A DNA stretch of 64,000 nucleotides. Origin: Micromonospora okii (lineage in GTDB: Bacteria > Actinomycetota > Actinomycetes > Mycobacteriales > Micromonosporaceae). The notes below the pieces were generated by a model. That model was not told where the DNA came from. It saw only the letters and a list, made by a program, of their open reading frames with translations, and ran no database searches. Shown here in pieces: positions 33,817 to 45,277 of this stretch. The stretch spans positions 93,186-157,185 of the forward strand of contig NZ_BBZF01000017.1 of assembly GCF_020884795.1 (NCBI RefSeq), read 5' to 3'. Numbering within the stretch: position 1 is the first letter of the stretch; every line of letters begins with the position of its first letter. Made by a program: the position numbers and the translations under genes.

Positions 33817-35418
33817 TCACATCCGGAAGACGCCGAAGCCGTCCGCGCCCCGCACGGGCGCGTTGTGGATCGCCGACAGGCAGAGCCCCAGGACGGTACG
33901 GGTGTCCCGGGGGTCGATCACCCCGTCGTCGTAGAGCCGGCCGGAGAGGAACAGCGCCCCCGACTGCGACTCGATCTGCTGCTCCACCATCGCCCGCATG
34001 GCGGCGTCGGAGTCCTCGTCGTAGTCGCGCCCCCGGGCGGCGGCGGCCTGCCGGGCGACGATCGACAGCACCCCGGCCAACTGCGCCGGCCCCATCACCG
34101 CCGACTTGGCGTTCGGCCAGGTGAACAGGAACCTCGGCTCGTACGCCCGCCCGCACATGCCGTAGTTCCCCGCCCCGTACGACGCACCGAGGTTCACCGT
34201 CAGGTGCGGCACCGTCGAGTTCGACACCGCGTTGACCATCAGCGCGCCGTGCTTGATGATGCCGCGCTGCTCGTACTCGGTGCCGACCATGTAGCCGGTG
34301 GTGTTCTGGAGGAAGACCAGCGGGGTGTCGGCGGCGTTGGCGAGCTGGATGAACTGGGCCGCCTTCTGCGCCTCGGAGCTGAACAGCACGCCCCGGGCGT
34401 TGGCGAGCACGCCGACCGGGTACCCGTGCAGCTCGCCCCACCCGGTCACCAGCGCCGTGCCGTACGCCGGCTTGAACTCGTCGAACTCGCTGCCGTCGAG
34501 CACCCGGGCCAGCACCTCGCGCGGGTCGAACGGCACCTTGAGGTCGGCGCTGGGCACGGCGAGCAGCTCCTCCGGGTCGTACCTCGGGGGCCGGGGGAGG
34601 GCGGTGCGCGGCGACGGGCCGTGCTTGCGCCAGTTGAGCCGGCGCACGCACTGCCGGGCCAGCCGGAGCCCGTCCCGCTCGTCCTCGGCCAGGAAGTCGG
34701 CCAGGCCGGACCTCGTGGCGTGCATGGCCGCACCGCCGAGGGACTCGTCGTCGGTGACCTCGCCGGTCGCCATCTTCACCAGCGGCGGCCCGGCCAGGTA
34801 GACCTGCGAGCGGTCCCTGATCATGATGACGTGGTCGGACATGCCGGGCACGTACGCGCCGCCGGCCGTGGCGTTGCCGAAGACCACGCTGACCGTGGGG
34901 ATACGGTTGGCCGAGAGCCGGGTCAGATCGCGGAACACCCGGCCGCCCGGAATGAAGATCTCCGCCTGGGTGGGCAGGTCCGCCCCGGCGCTCTCCACCA
35001 GGTTCACCATCGGCAGGCGGTTCGCCAGGGCGATCTCCCCGGCCCGCCGGGTCTTCGCCAGGGACCACGGGTTCACCGCGCCGCCGCGTACCGTCGGGTC
35101 GTTGGCGACGATCAGGCACTCCACGTCCTCGACCACCCCGACGCCGGTCACCACGCTCGCGCCGACGGGAAAGTCCGTCCCGTACGCGGCGACCGGCGAC
35201 AGCTCCAGGAACGGGCTGTCCTGGTCGAGCAGCAGCTCGATCCGCTCCCGGGGCAGCAGCTTGCCCCGCGCGTGGTGGCGGGTCACGTACTTCTCGCCAC
35301 CGCCCGCGCGGGCGGAATCGAGGGCTGCGTCCAGCTCGGCGAGACGCTCCAGCAGCGCCTCCCGGTTGGCGCGGCAGGCCGGCGAGGCCGGATCGAGGGC
35401 GCTGGTTAGGACGGTCAT
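33817..35418 (-). CDS. Acyl-CoA carboxylase beta subunit (carboxyltransferase)
   Basis: This 533-residue carboxyltransferase subunit has two crotonase-fold halves. N-terminal features are GKLLPRERIELLLDQDSPFLELS, IVANDPTVRGGA and VFGNATAGGAYVPGMSD. C-terminal features are FLQNTTGYMVGTEYEQRGIIKHGALM and NLGASYGAGNYGMCGRAY. The latter series is typical of methylcrotonyl-CoA carboxylase beta subunits (MccB) and geranyl-CoA carboxylase (AtuC). It transfers carboxyl from biotin to the acyl-CoA. ATG 35418 overlaps the stop of the upstream dehydrogenase gene. A short repeat-containing gap separates it from the alpha gene. Confidence 0.92.
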   Translation of the reverse strand: MTVLTSALDPASPACRANREALLERLAELDAALDSARAGGGEKYVTRHHARGKLLPRERIELLLDQDSPFLELSPVAAYGTDFPVGASVVTGVGVVEDVECLIVANDPTVRGGAVNPWSLAKTRRAGEIALANRLPMVNLVESAGADLPTQAEIFIPGGRVFRDLTRLSANRIPTVSVVFGNATAGGAYVPGMSDHVIMIRDRSQVYLAGPPLVKMATGEVTDDESLGGAAMHATRSGLADFLAEDERDGLRLARQCVRRLNWRKHGPSPRTALPRPPRYDPEELLAVPSADLKVPFDPREVLARVLDGSEFDEFKPAYGTALVTGWGELHGYPVGVLANARGVLFSSEAQKAAQFIQLANAADTPLVFLQNTTGYMVGTEYEQRGIIKHGALMVNAVSNSTVPHLTVNLGASYGAGNYGMCGRAYEPRFLFTWPNAKSAVMGPAQLAGVLSIVARQAAAARGRDYDEDSDAAMRAMVEQQIESQSGALFLSGRLYDDGVIDPRDTRTVLGLCLSAIHNAPVRGADGFGVFRM

Positions 35419-36550
35419 AGCCCCATGCCCTTCGCGACGATCTCGTTCATGATCTCGGTGGTGCCGCCGCCGATGCCGAGGATGCGGGCGTCGCGGTAGT
35501 GCCGCTCCACCTCGGCGTCGCGCAGGTAGCCGTAGCCGCCGTGCAGTTGCAGGGACGCGTCGACCACGAAGTCGCAGGCGGCCACCGCGACGTTCTTCGC
35601 CATCGCCACCTCCGTCACCACGGGCTGCCCGGCGGCGACCCGCTCGGCGACGTCGTGCACGTACGCGCGGGCCGCCTCCGCGCGGGTGTGCATCTCGGCG
35701 AGCCGGTGCCGGACGAGCTGTCGGCTCGCCAGCGGGCGGCCGAACGTGGAGCGGTCCCGGCACCAGCGCACGGCCAGCTCGACGCAGCGCTGGGCGGTCG
35801 CGTACGCCTGCGTGGCCAGCGACAGCCGCTCGGCGGCGAAGTGCTGCATGAGGGTGAGGAAGCCGGTGTCCTCCGCGCCGATCCGGTTCGCCACCGGCAC
35901 CCGCACGTCGGCGAAGGACAGCTCGGCGGTGTCCGAGCAGCGCCAGCCGAGCTTCTCCAGCCTTCGCCCCACCGTGAACCCGGGCGTGCCCCGGTCGACC
36001 ACCAGCAGGGTCAGCGAGCCGCTGCCGGGGAAGTCGGTGCAGACCGCCGTGGTGACGAAGTCGGCCCGTACGCCGCTGGTGATGTAGGTCTTCGAGCCGT
36101 TCACCACGTAGTGGTCGCCGTCGCGGCGGGCGCAGGTGCGGATGCCGGCGACGTCGGAGCCGCCGTCGGGCTCGGTGATGGCCAGCGCGCCGATCGTCGC
36201 CCCGTCGAGCGTGGGCCGGACGTACCGGTCGACCAGGTCCTCGTTTCCCGACGCCACCATGTGCGGCAGCGCGATGCCGTGCGTGAAGAGCGCCGCGACC
36301 AGCCCCGACGAGCCGCCCGAGCGGATGATCTCCTCGGTCACCACGATCGAGTCGAGCAGGTCGCCGCCGCTGCCGCCGACCTTCGTGGGGAAGCCGACGC
36401 CGAGCAGGCCGACCTTCGCGGCGGTGGCGTGCAGCTCCCGGGGCACCTCGCCGGCCCGCTCCCAGTCGTCCAGGTGCGGCAGCACCTCCCGCGTCACGAA
36501 CGCCCGGGTCAGCTCGCGCACCTGCCGCCGCTCGGGCGTGTCCACGATGG

Positions 36551-36554
<4 letters not shown>
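35415..36554 (-). CDS. Acyl-CoA dehydrogenase
   Basis: This is a 379-residue acyl-CoA dehydrogenase distinct from the one at the end of the operon. Features include ALAITEPDGGSDVAG (FAD contact), VVNGSKTYITSG, RDRSTFGRPLASRQLVRH and the C-terminal LHGGYGYLRDAEVERHYRDARILGIGGGTTEIM. It is close to isovaleryl- or citronellyl-type enzymes by style, but the substrate is not determined. GTG 36554 overlaps the stop of the AtuA-like gene and ATGA joins it to the carboxylase beta gene, so four genes are translationally linked. Confidence 0.92.
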
Positions 36555-38244
<1,690 letters not shown>

Positions 38245-38248
<4 letters not shown>

Positions 38249-39054
38249 GCCGCCGCCCCGGCCCGCCGGCCCCGCCCGCCCAGCGACTCGCGGCCGACGC
38301 CGGGCGGCCCGGCGAACGCCTGCGCCACGTCGAGCCACTCGTCGGCGACCGGGCCGGTGGCGACCAGAGCCAGGTCGGCGCGGTGCCGCCGCTGGGTCAC
38401 CAGCAGGCAGAAGTCCAGGGCCGGGCCGGCGACCCGGTCGGCGGCGTCGACCGGGCCGTGCGCCCAGGTGCCGCCGCCGGGCGCGGCGAGTTCGACCCGC
38501 ACCGGCGCCGTCGGCACCGCCCGGCCGTGGGCGGCGAAACCATGCCCGAGGGTACGGAAACCGAGGTGTACGACGTGCCGGAGCCGGGCGGTCGGGGCAC
38601 GGGTGACGCCGAGCGCGTCGGCCACGTCCTCGCCGTGCGCCCAGGTCTCCATGATGCGGGCGGTCACCATCGAAGCGGCCGACATCCGGTTGCCGTACCA
38701 GGGGAGCTTCTCCCCGGGCGGGACGGCGGCGAGGGCCTCGGAGAGCGCGGCGCGGCCGGCACGCCAGCGGGCCAGCAGCTCGGCGGGCGGGGCGAGGAAC
38801 TCCTGCGCGCCGTCCTCGACCAGCCCGCTCGGCTCCGCCGCCGAGGTCACCGAGGCGAGGAACCCGTCGTGGTCGGTCGCGGCGAGCAGGGCGACGTGGT
38901 CGGTCCAGGCCAGGTGTGCGACCTGGTGGGCGACCGTCCAGCCGGCCGCCGGGGTCGGGCGTGCCCAGTCGGCCGGGGACAGGGGCGCGACCAGGGCGTC
39001 CAACTGCTCGGACTCGTCGGTCAGATCCGTGCGCAGGGCCGTGAGGTCGACCAT
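38245..39054 (-). CDS. TIGR03084-type DinB/maleylpyruvate isomerase-fold metal-binding protein
   Basis: This 269-residue protein starts with the helical mycothiol-type fold: ADWARPTPAAGWTVAHQVAHLAWTDH gives the first metal histidine (near 47-52), and METWAHGEDVADALG (near 135-149) gives the later His/Glu ligands. A C-terminal SCP-like domain of about 90 residues follows. Proteins of the TIGR03084 group regularly accompany AtuA/acyl-CoA genes in actinobacteria. It may use mycothiol or simply bind zinc; the reaction is unknown. It heads the leftward operon after the TetR gene and overlaps the AtuA-like gene by 4 bp. Confidence 0.8.
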
Positions 39055-39081
39055 GGAACCTCCAGGGTGGGCCGGTGCGAG

Positions 39082-39672
39082 TCAGGGGGTGAGCAGGGCG
39101 GCGAGCTGGCGTTTCCAGGTGGCGAGCAGGGCGGCGCGGCGGGCCGAGTCGTCGGTGAGCAGGTTGGCCACGCCGAGCCCGCGCAGCAGGTCGAGGGTGG
39201 CCTGCACTGCCTCCCGTACGCCGGGACGCCGCTCGTCGACCCCGAGCAGCGCGACGGTCAGCCGGTGCATCTCCCGCCCCACCTGGGCCTCCAGCGGCAC
39301 CAGGGCGGCCCGCAGCTCGGAGTCCGTGCGGGCGGCGACCCACAGTTCGAGCGCGGCGACGAAGAGCGGCCCGGTGAACGCCGCGGCGAGCAGGTCGATC
39401 ACCCGGTCGAGCCGCTGCGGCCCGGCGGGCAGCGCCTCGGCCTCGGTGCGCAGCTCCCGCCCCCGGCGCTCGGTCAGGTGCGCGACGGCGGCGGTGACCA
39501 GGGCGGCCTTGGTGGGGTAGTGGTGCAACTGGGCACCCCGGGAGACGCCCGCCCGGGCCGCCACCGTCGTGGTGGTCGTGCCGGACCAGCCGTGCTCGAC
39601 CAGGCAGTCGACGGTCGCCTCCAGCAGCCGGGCCTGGGTGGCGCGGCTGCGCTCCTGTCGAGCGACACGCAT
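39082..39672 (-). CDS. TetR-family transcriptional regulator
   Basis: This 196-residue regulator has an N-terminal HTH (ATQARLLEATVDCLVEHGWSGTTTTTVAARAGVSRGAQLHHYPTKAALV, about 9-57) and a helical ligand-binding domain. It lies 27 bp upstream of the TIGR03084 gene on the same strand and probably controls this operon. Ligands of such regulators are often acyl-CoA intermediates. Start choice is uncertain: ATG 39672 is used, and an in-frame GTG at 39687 is equally possible, since neither has a clear ribosome binding site. Confidence 0.87.
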   Translation of the reverse strand: MRVARQERSRATQARLLEATVDCLVEHGWSGTTTTTVAARAGVSRGAQLHHYPTKAALVTAAVAHLTERRGRELRTEAEALPAGPQRLDRVIDLLAAAFTGPLFVAALELWVAARTDSELRAALVPLEAQVGREMHRLTVALLGVDERRPGVREAVQATLDLLRGLGVANLLTDDSARRAALLATWKRQLAALLTP

Positions 39673-39742
39673 CGATGGGGCGGGCACGGAAACAGCGTGC
39701 CGCCGCCGAAACAAACAGTCAAGCCTGACTTTTTCCCTGCGG

Positions 39743-39880
39743 CACCGTGCCGCCGGTGCCGGTGCCGGTGCCGGCGGCACGGCGTCGGTGCCGCTCCGTG
39801 CGGCGCGGTCCGTGCCGTGCCGTGCCGTGCCGTGTCGGTGCCGCGCCGGTGCTGCGCCGCGCCGTGTCGTGCGGCGCAGT
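39743..39880. repeat. Low-complexity GTGCCG/CCGTG tandem repeats
   Basis: Hexamer GGTGCC is repeated near 39753-39772 and pentamer CCGTG is repeated five times at 39810-39834, with degenerate copies around them. It lies upstream of the TetR gene. No coding signal is present. Simple repeats of this kind can vary in copy number by slippage. Confidence 0.65.
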
Positions 39881-39915
39881 GGGCTGCATGCGGCCGGCCC
39901 GGCGGGTTCTTCCGG

Positions 39916-40030
39916 CCCCTTTGGAGCTGATGTCGTGGATGGATCGCGTCCCATGACGACGCAGCCGACTGTGCCCGGATGGCACAGCCCGCTGTTCCCC
40001 GATGTCACAGACGACTCAGCTCCAAAGGAG
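39916..40030. mobile_element. MITE-like inverted-repeat element
   Basis: Arms CCCCTTTGGAGCTGA (39916-39930) and TCAGCTCCAAAGGAG (40016-40030) are inverted repeats matching at 14 of 15 positions, enclosing 85 bp without a convincing gene. The spacing is too wide for a terminator. The size and terminal repeats fit a small non-autonomous element; no target-site duplication was identified. Confidence 0.4.
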
Positions 40031-40135
40031 CGAAGAGGTGACTGGCCGGCGACCGAGGAGCCCGGCTTGGTGACGATCAAAAGGTGGCGGGCGGCGGGAC
40101 TGCCGGTCGAGGCGTGGCGGCCCGAAGGGTTGGGG

Positions 40136-40879
40136 TCAGCGGCCGTCGCGGGGGGCGAAGGCGGCCAGCGCGTCGGTGTCGCTGTGGCGGGAGCGAAGGT
40201 ACTCGTCGGCCCACGCGGCGGCGTCCGGGAAGCCCGACTCCGCCGCCACCCGGGCGCACGCGGCGTCGACGTCGAACGCCGTGCGCCGTAGCTGCACGCC
40301 GGGGCCGAGCAGCGCCCAGTCGGCGCCCGGCCCCCCGTACGGCATGCCGACGCTGCCCGGGTTGACCACCAGGCGGCGGTCGACCAGCCGGGCGTACGGC
40401 ATGTGGGTGTGGCCGCAGACCACGGTGCGGACGTCGGCCGGGACGTCGGCGAAGATCTCTGCCCAGCGAGCCAGCCGTGAGTCGACGAGGACGACCTCCT
40501 CGTCGTCGCGGGGCGTCGCGTGGCAGAACAGCACGTCGCCCAGCCCGGCGACGGGCAGGGTCAGCGTCGGCGGGAGCGCGGCCAGCCGGGCCACCTGGTC
40601 GTCGCGGAGCTGCCCTGCGGCCCAGTTCGACACCTCGAACGGGGACAGCTTACCGGCTCGGGCCTCGACCAGCTCGCGGTCGGCGTTGCCACCCACCCAG
40701 CGCGCCCGGTCGCCGAGCCCGGCGAGCAGGTCGAGCACCTCGACGGGCTGGGGGCCGGCGGCGATGTCGCCGGTGAGCACGATCAGGTCGGCGGCGGCGA
40801 CGTCCGGCTCCGCCAGCACGGCCTCCAGCGGAGGCAGTGCGCCGTGGACGTCGGACAGGACGGCGACACGTTCCAGCAT
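40136..40879 (-). CDS. Calcineurin-like metallophosphoesterase
   Basis: This is a 247-residue phosphoesterase with all the blocks of the family: LSDVHG (D-x-H, residues 8-13), VLTGDIAAG (GD), WVGGNADRE (GN), FCHATPRDDE (H) and VCGHTHMPY (GHTH). These place two metals in the YfcE/MJ0936-like group of phosphodiesterases. The natural substrate is not evident; cyclic nucleotides are possible given crp immediately upstream on the same strand (69-bp gap), but that is speculative. ATG 40879 is the family start. Confidence 0.88.
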   Translation of the reverse strand: MLERVAVLSDVHGALPPLEAVLAEPDVAAADLIVLTGDIAAGPQPVEVLDLLAGLGDRARWVGGNADRELVEARAGKLSPFEVSNWAAGQLRDDQVARLAALPPTLTLPVAGLGDVLFCHATPRDDEEVVLVDSRLARWAEIFADVPADVRTVVCGHTHMPYARLVDRRLVVNPGSVGMPYGGPGADWALLGPGVQLRRTAFDVDAACARVAAESGFPDAAAWADEYLRSRHSDTDALAAFAPRDGR

Positions 40880-40948
40880 CGTCCCACCGTCCCGCCCGCC
40901 GGCCGCTCCGTCCAGCGTTTCTGCTCCCGGCAGATCGGGAGGGAGGAC

Positions 40949-41626
40949 TCAGACCCGCGCGCGGCGGGCCAGGCGCTCCGGGTCGAGGATGATGATGCTC
41001 TTGCCGTCCAGCCGCAGCCAGCCGCGCGAGGCGAAGTCGGCCAGCGCCTTGTTGACGGTCTCCCGGGAGGCGCCGACGAGCTGGGCGATCTCCTCCTGGG
41101 TCAGGTCGTGGGTCACCCGCAGCACGCCGCCGTCGCGGGTGCCGAACCGGCCGGCCATCTGGAGCAGGTTCTTCGCGACCCGCCCTGGCACGTCGGTGAA
41201 GATCAGGTCGGCCAGCGAGTCGTTCGTCCGGCGCAGCCGGCGGGCCAGCACCCGCAGCAACTGCTCGGCGATCTCGGGCCGGTTGTTCAGCCACGGCCGC
41301 AGGGCCTGCTTGCGCAGGCGCACGAGCCGGGTGTCGGTGACCGCGGTGGCCGTCGCCGTGCGCGGGCCCGGGTCGAAGAGCGACAGCTCGCCGACCATGT
41401 CCGAGGGGCCCATCACGGCGATCAGGTTCTGCCGGCCGTCCGCCGCCCGGCGACCGACCTTGATCTTGCCGGACAGGAGGATGTAGAGACTGTCGCCGGG
41501 CTCGCCCTCGTTGAACACGATCTCGCCCTTGCGGACCTCGATCGTCTCCATCTCCTTGGCGAGCGCCTCGGCAGCCTCCGGGTCGACTCCCTGGAAGATC
41601 CCGCTGCGGGCCAGTACCTCGTCCAT
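40949..41626 (-). CDS. crp: cAMP receptor-type transcription factor (Crp/GlxR)
   Basis: This 225-residue CRP/FNR-family global regulator has a cyclic-nucleotide-binding domain ([18 protein letters not shown] holds the phosphate-binding Glu/Arg set), a dimer helix and a winged HTH ([27 protein letters not shown], about 172-198). It starts [19 protein letters not shown] as in Rv3676 and Streptomyces Crp, so orthology is strong. GGAGGAGCG precedes ATG 41626. Upstream minus-strand TAGACT may be the -10. The gene is divergent from cbiZ. Together with the cyclase gene at 8616 the window holds both cAMP synthesis and response candidates. Confidence 0.94.
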   Translation of the reverse strand: MDEVLARSGIFQGVDPEAAEALAKEMETIEVRKGEIVFNEGEPGDSLYILLSGKIKVGRRAADGRQNLIAVMGPSDMVGELSLFDPGPRTATATAVTDTRLVRLRKQALRPWLNNRPEIAEQLLRVLARRLRRTNDSLADLIFTDVPGRVAKNLLQMAGRFGTRDGGVLRVTHDLTQEEIAQLVGASRETVNKALADFASRGWLRLDGKSIIILDPERLARRARV

Positions 41627-41842
41627 CGCGCTCCTCCGCCTACGCGTGCCGTCCGTCGGCCGGGTTCTGCCGCCGCTGATCTCTCGCGCCTGGTCAGTCT
41701 AGGCGCACGTGAGCGGTAATCAGAGGTGCACCCCTGGAATCTTGATCGTTGGATGTAACCTGCCCGCCCTGATCAACCACTATGATCCGCCTCCCGACGG
41801 GCCCCGGGCACCCCGCCCGGGGCGGGACGTAGGGTCTGCGGC
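41627..41842. promoter_or_regulatory. Divergent promoter region of crp and cbiZ
   Basis: This is a 216-bp region. For cbiZ, TAGGGT (41830-41835) lies 7 bases before GTG 41843 in the leaderless layout. For crp, a minus-strand TAGACT near 41698 is the best -10 candidate, giving a leader of about 65 bases. Confidence 0.5.
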
Positions 41843-42541
41843 GTGTTGACCGAACCGACCCTGACCACCCGCCCCGAGGACGGGCTGGACGTCCCGCTGC
41901 TCGTCTGGTGCGCCGCCCGGCCGGTGCTGGCGGTCAGCTCCGCGCCGCTCGGCGGCGGGATCGGCGTACGGAACTGGGTGGTCAACGCGACCGTGCCGAT
42001 GTCGTACCACCGGGACGACCCGGCCGCCCACCTGGCCGAACTGGCCGACCTGCTCGACCTGGACGGGCCCGGCGTGGGCCTGCTGACCGGGGTCGACGTC
42101 GCCGAGGTGGTCAGCCGGACCGACGGCGGGGTGCGGGCCTGGGCGACCGTCGGGCTGGGCACCCCGGTCCAGGCCGCCGCTCTCGCCGAGACCGGCTCCG
42201 CCGAGGCCGTTCCCGCCGGGGGCCCGGTGCCCGCGCCGCGGGTCGGCACCGTCAACATCGTCGTCCAGGTGCCCGCCCGGCTGGCCGACGCGGCACTGGT
42301 CAACGCGGTGGCCACGGCGACCGAGGCGAAGGCGCAGGCCATCCGGGAGCTGGGGCTGGCCGCCACCGGCACTCCCACCGACGCCGTCACCGTGCTCTGC
42401 CCCGCCGAGGGCCCGGCCGCCGCCTACGGCGGACCGCGCTCCGCGTGGGGGGCGCCGCTGGCGCGGGCCGTGCACGCCGCCGTGCTGGCGGGTGGGGCGG
42501 GGACCGTCGTCCCCTGGTCGGATCGACGGACGGCCCGATAA
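41843..42541 (+). CDS. cbiZ: Adenosylcobinamide amidohydrolase (CbiZ-like)
   Basis: This 232-residue protein matches the CbiZ family: AVSSAPLGGGIGVRNWVVNATVPMSYHRDDPAAHL near the N-terminus, LLTGVDVAEVV, and VGTVNIVVQVPARLADAALVNAVATATEAKAQAI. CbiZ cleaves the amide of adenosylcobinamide so that salvaged corrinoids can re-enter cobalamin synthesis. No other cobalamin genes are nearby. GTG 41843 is supported by the leaderless-type promoter. Divergent from crp. Confidence 0.8.
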   Translation: MLTEPTLTTRPEDGLDVPLLVWCAARPVLAVSSAPLGGGIGVRNWVVNATVPMSYHRDDPAAHLAELADLLDLDGPGVGLLTGVDVAEVVSRTDGGVRAWATVGLGTPVQAAALAETGSAEAVPAGGPVPAPRVGTVNIVVQVPARLADAALVNAVATATEAKAQAIRELGLAATGTPTDAVTVLCPAEGPAAAYGGPRSAWGAPLARAVHAAVLAGGAGTVVPWSDRRTAR

Positions 42542-42581
42542 TCCGGCCGATCGGCCATCGTCAGCGCGCAGCCCCGCTCGG

Positions 42582-42595
42582 TAAGGTCGCGGTCG
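42582..42595 (+). promoter_or_regulatory. Leaderless-type promoter of the CapA-like gene
   Basis: TAAGGT (42582-42587) lies 8 bases before ATG 42596 with no ribosome binding site. Confidence 0.5.
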
Positions 42596-43780
42596 ATGTC
42601 TGCCGACGCCCGCCCCGGACCCCGCCCCCGCCGCACCGGCGCCGGTGGCGGCCCTCCGCGCCGCCGCGCCGCCCTGGCCCTCGGCGTGCTGGTCACCGCG
42701 CTGCTCGCCGCCGGCTGCGCCGAGTCGGGCACCGCCCCGACCTGGCAGCCCGGCGCCCCCGCCGGGGCGGCCGGCACCGGCGCGCCGGGCTCGACCAAGG
42801 CCACCCCGAAGGCCGAGGCCAAGAGCGTGTCGCTCTCGGCGACCGGCGACATCATCCTGGGCAACGCCCCGAACCGGCTCCCGCCCAACGGCGGGAAGGG
42901 CTTCTTCGACTCCGTCAAGGAGGCGCTCAAGGCCGACCTGGTGATGGGCAACCTGGAGGAGCCGCTGACCGTCGACACCGGGACCGGCAAGTGCGGGGCC
43001 AACTCGACCCGGTGCTTCCAGTTCCGCGCGCCGCCCGAGTACGCCGCGCACCTGCGCGACGGCGGGTTCGAGCTGCTCAACCAGGCCAACAACCACGGCA
43101 ACGACTACGGCCCCAAGGGGTACCGGAACACGCAGGACGCGCTGGAGGAGCACGGTCTCGAGCACACCGGCGCGCCCGACCAGATCACCGTGGTCGAGGT
43201 CGAGGGCGTCAAGGTCGCCGTCGCCGGCTTCTCGTCGTACGCCTGGTCGAACAGCCTCGTCGACATCGCCGCCGCCCGGAAGGTGGTGGAGAAGGCGGCC
43301 ACCCAGGCCGATCTGGTCGTCGTGCAGGTGCACATGGGCGGCGAGGGCGCCGACAAGACCCGGGTGCGGCCGGGCACCGAGATGTTCCTCGGCGAGAACC
43401 GGGGCGACCCCATCAGGTTCTCCCGGGCCATGATCGACGCCGGAGCTGACCTGATCGTCGGCCACGGGCCGCACGTGCTGCGGGGCATGGAGTTCTACCA
43501 GGGCCGGCTGATCGCGTACAGCCTCGGCAACTTCGCCGGCGGCGGCAACTCGCTGAGCAACACCGGCCGGCTCGGCTGGGGCGGCGTGCTGAAGGTGTCG
43601 CTGAGGCCGGACGGCAGCTTCGCGGGCGGCTCGTTCGTCTCGACGTACATGAACTCCATCGGCAAGCCGGTCATGGACCCGGACGACCGGGGCCTCGGGC
43701 TGGTCCGCGAGCTGACCCGGCTGGACTTCCCGACCACCGGGGCCCGCTTCGACGACCGGGGTCGGATCACCGAGGACTGA
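42596..43780 (+). CDS. CapA-family lipoprotein (poly-gamma-glutamate/metallophosphatase fold)
   Basis: This 394-residue exported protein has an Arg-rich N-terminus, a hydrophobic signal and lipobox LLAAGC (cysteine near 41), followed by an Ala/Pro linker. The PGA_cap domain shows [29 protein letters not shown] and [26 protein letters not shown]. These residues build a two-metal phosphoesterase-like site. CapA is needed for poly-gamma-glutamate assembly in Bacillus, but in actinobacteria without capBC the role is unknown. No capsule genes are adjacent. Confidence 0.87.
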   Translation: MSADARPGPRPRRTGAGGGPPRRRAALALGVLVTALLAAGCAESGTAPTWQPGAPAGAAGTGAPGSTKATPKAEAKSVSLSATGDIILGNAPNRLPPNGGKGFFDSVKEALKADLVMGNLEEPLTVDTGTGKCGANSTRCFQFRAPPEYAAHLRDGGFELLNQANNHGNDYGPKGYRNTQDALEEHGLEHTGAPDQITVVEVEGVKVAVAGFSSYAWSNSLVDIAAARKVVEKAATQADLVVVQVHMGGEGADKTRVRPGTEMFLGENRGDPIRFSRAMIDAGADLIVGHGPHVLRGMEFYQGRLIAYSLGNFAGGGNSLSNTGRLGWGGVLKVSLRPDGSFAGGSFVSTYMNSIGKPVMDPDDRGLGLVRELTRLDFPTTGARFDDRGRITED

Positions 43781-43825
43781 CCCGCCGGGGGCGCGTGGGC
43801 CCGACGGTCCGCGCGTGACCCGACG

Positions 43826-43838
43826 TAGGCTTTCCGTC
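43826..43838 (+). promoter_or_regulatory. Leaderless-type promoter of nth
   Basis: TAGGCT (43826-43831) lies 7 bases before GTG 43839. The upstream in-frame GTG at 43815 would lie before this promoter, so 43839 is preferred as the start. Confidence 0.6.
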
Positions 43839-44627
43839 GTGACCACGAGTTCCCCCGGAGCCACCGAGACCGACCTCGGCCGCACGCGCCGCGCGCGGAA
43901 GATCGGCCGGGTGCTGACCGAGACCCATCCCGACGCCCACTGCGAGCTGGACCACGGCAACGCCCTGGAGTTGGCCGTCGCCACGATCCTCTCCGCGCAG
44001 TGCACGGACAAGAAGGTCAACGAGGTCACCCCGAAGCTGTTCGCCCGCTATCCGAGCGCCGCCGACTACGCCGGGGCCGACCGCGCCGAGATGGAGGAGC
44101 TGATCCGGCCGACCGGCTTCTACCGGAACAAGACGGACTCGCTGATCAAGTTGGGTCAGGCCCTCGTCGAGCGGTACGACGGCCAGGTGCCGGGGAAGCT
44201 CGCCGACCTCGTGACCCTGCCCGGGATCGGGCGCAAGACCGCCAACGTCATCCTCGGCAACGCCTTCGACGTCCCGGGGATCACCGTCGACACCCACTTC
44301 CAGCGGCTCGTGCACCGCTGGCGGCTCACCGCCGAGACCGACCCCGTCAAGATCGAGCACGCGATCGGCGCGATGTTCCCCAAGCGCGACTGGACGATGC
44401 TGTCGCACCGGATCATCTTCCACGGCCGGCGGGTCTGCCACGCCAGGAAGCCCGCCTGCGGGGCGTGCACGCTGGCGAAGCTCTGCCCGTCCTACGGGAC
44501 CGGGCCGACCGAGCCCGCGCCGGCCGCGAAGCTGCTCAAGGGCCCCCGCGCGCGGGACCTGGCCATCGCCGCGGGCGTCGACCCGGAGCTGGTGCCCCAG
44601 CAGGCGGTCGCTGCGGAGGCACCGTGA
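43839..44627 (+). CDS. nth: Endonuclease III
   Basis: This is a 262-residue DNA glycosylase/AP lyase for oxidised pyrimidines. The helix-hairpin-helix [13 protein letters not shown] contains the catalytic lysine, [10 protein letters not shown] the catalytic aspartate, and C-x6-C-x2-C-x5-C ([17 protein letters not shown]) the 4Fe-4S cluster. An actinobacterial C-terminal extension of about 40 residues follows. GTG 43839 is fixed by the leaderless promoter. The gene overlaps the tlpA-like gene by GTGA, as Rv3674c does with Rv3673c. Confidence 0.95.
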   Translation: MTTSSPGATETDLGRTRRARKIGRVLTETHPDAHCELDHGNALELAVATILSAQCTDKKVNEVTPKLFARYPSAADYAGADRAEMEELIRPTGFYRNKTDSLIKLGQALVERYDGQVPGKLADLVTLPGIGRKTANVILGNAFDVPGITVDTHFQRLVHRWRLTAETDPVKIEHAIGAMFPKRDWTMLSHRIIFHGRRVCHARKPACGACTLAKLCPSYGTGPTEPAPAAKLLKGPRARDLAIAAGVDPELVPQQAVAAEAP

Positions 44628-45277
44628 CCCGCCGCCTCGCCGCCCTGCTCCTCCCGCTGGCCCTGCTCGCCGCCGGCTGCACGGCCGAGGCAGAGAAGCC
44701 CGCGCCCACCGAGCCCCGGAAGAACAGCCGGCCGTCGCCGTTCGCCGCCTGCGCGCCCCTGACCGCGCCACCGGCCTCGGCCGAGCCCTCCGCCTCCGCC
44801 CCGACCGGCTCTGCTGCCGCCCCGACCGGCTCTGCTGCGGCCGGCTCCGGCGGGGCGGAGTTGCCGGAGCTGACCCTGCCCTGCTTCACCGGCGGCGAGC
44901 CGGTCGCCCTGCGGGACGTCCGGGGGCCGGCGGTGATCAACCTGTGGGCGTCCTGGTGCCCGCCCTGCCGCAAGGAGCTGCCCGCCTTCCAGCGGCTCAG
45001 CGAGCGGGCCGCCGGTCGGCTCCAGGTGCTCGGGGTGAACACCCGGGACAGCCGGGAGGCCGCCCAGTCGATCGGGGAGGACTTCGGGGTGCGCTTCCCC
45101 GTCCTGTTCGACCAGGGGGAGAGCCTGCGCCGGGGGCTCAACCGCAACGCGATCCCGCTGACCGTGCTCGTCGGCGCGGACGGCCGGGTGCGGCACGTCG
45201 ACACCTCCGGCGCGCTCGACGACGCCCGCCTGGCCGAGCTGGTCCGCGAGCACCTCGGCGTGACGGTGAAGTCGTGA
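44624..45277 (+). CDS. TlpA/ResA-like thioredoxin lipoprotein
   Basis: This 217-residue protein has a lipobox (LLAAGC near 15-20), an Ala/Ser/Pro linker with a duplicated [11 protein letters not shown] unit, then a thioredoxin domain (about 80-215) with active site [15 protein letters not shown]. It is membrane-anchored and probably reduces extracytoplasmic disulfides or assists cytochrome maturation. The linker also has extra cysteines (FAACAPL, LPCFTGG). GTG 44624 overlaps nth. Its TGA stop lies at the start of dispersed repeat family 2. It corresponds to Rv3673c. Confidence 0.9.
   Translation: MTRRLAALLLPLALLAAGCTAEAEKPAPTEPRKNSRPSPFAACAPLTAPPASAEPSASAPTGSAAAPTGSAAAGSGGAELPELTLPCFTGGEPVALRDVRGPAVINLWASWCPPCRKELPAFQRLSERAAGRLQVLGVNTRDSREAAQSIGEDFGVRFPVLFDQGESLRRGLNRNAIPLTVLVGADGRVRHVDTSGALDDARLAELVREHLGVTVKS

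Noticed and set aside
39953..40140. Frame starting ATG 39953 (MTTQPTVPGWHSPLF)
   Set aside because: It begins inside the inverted-repeat element and runs on into antisense of the phosphoesterase gene without a ribosome binding site.
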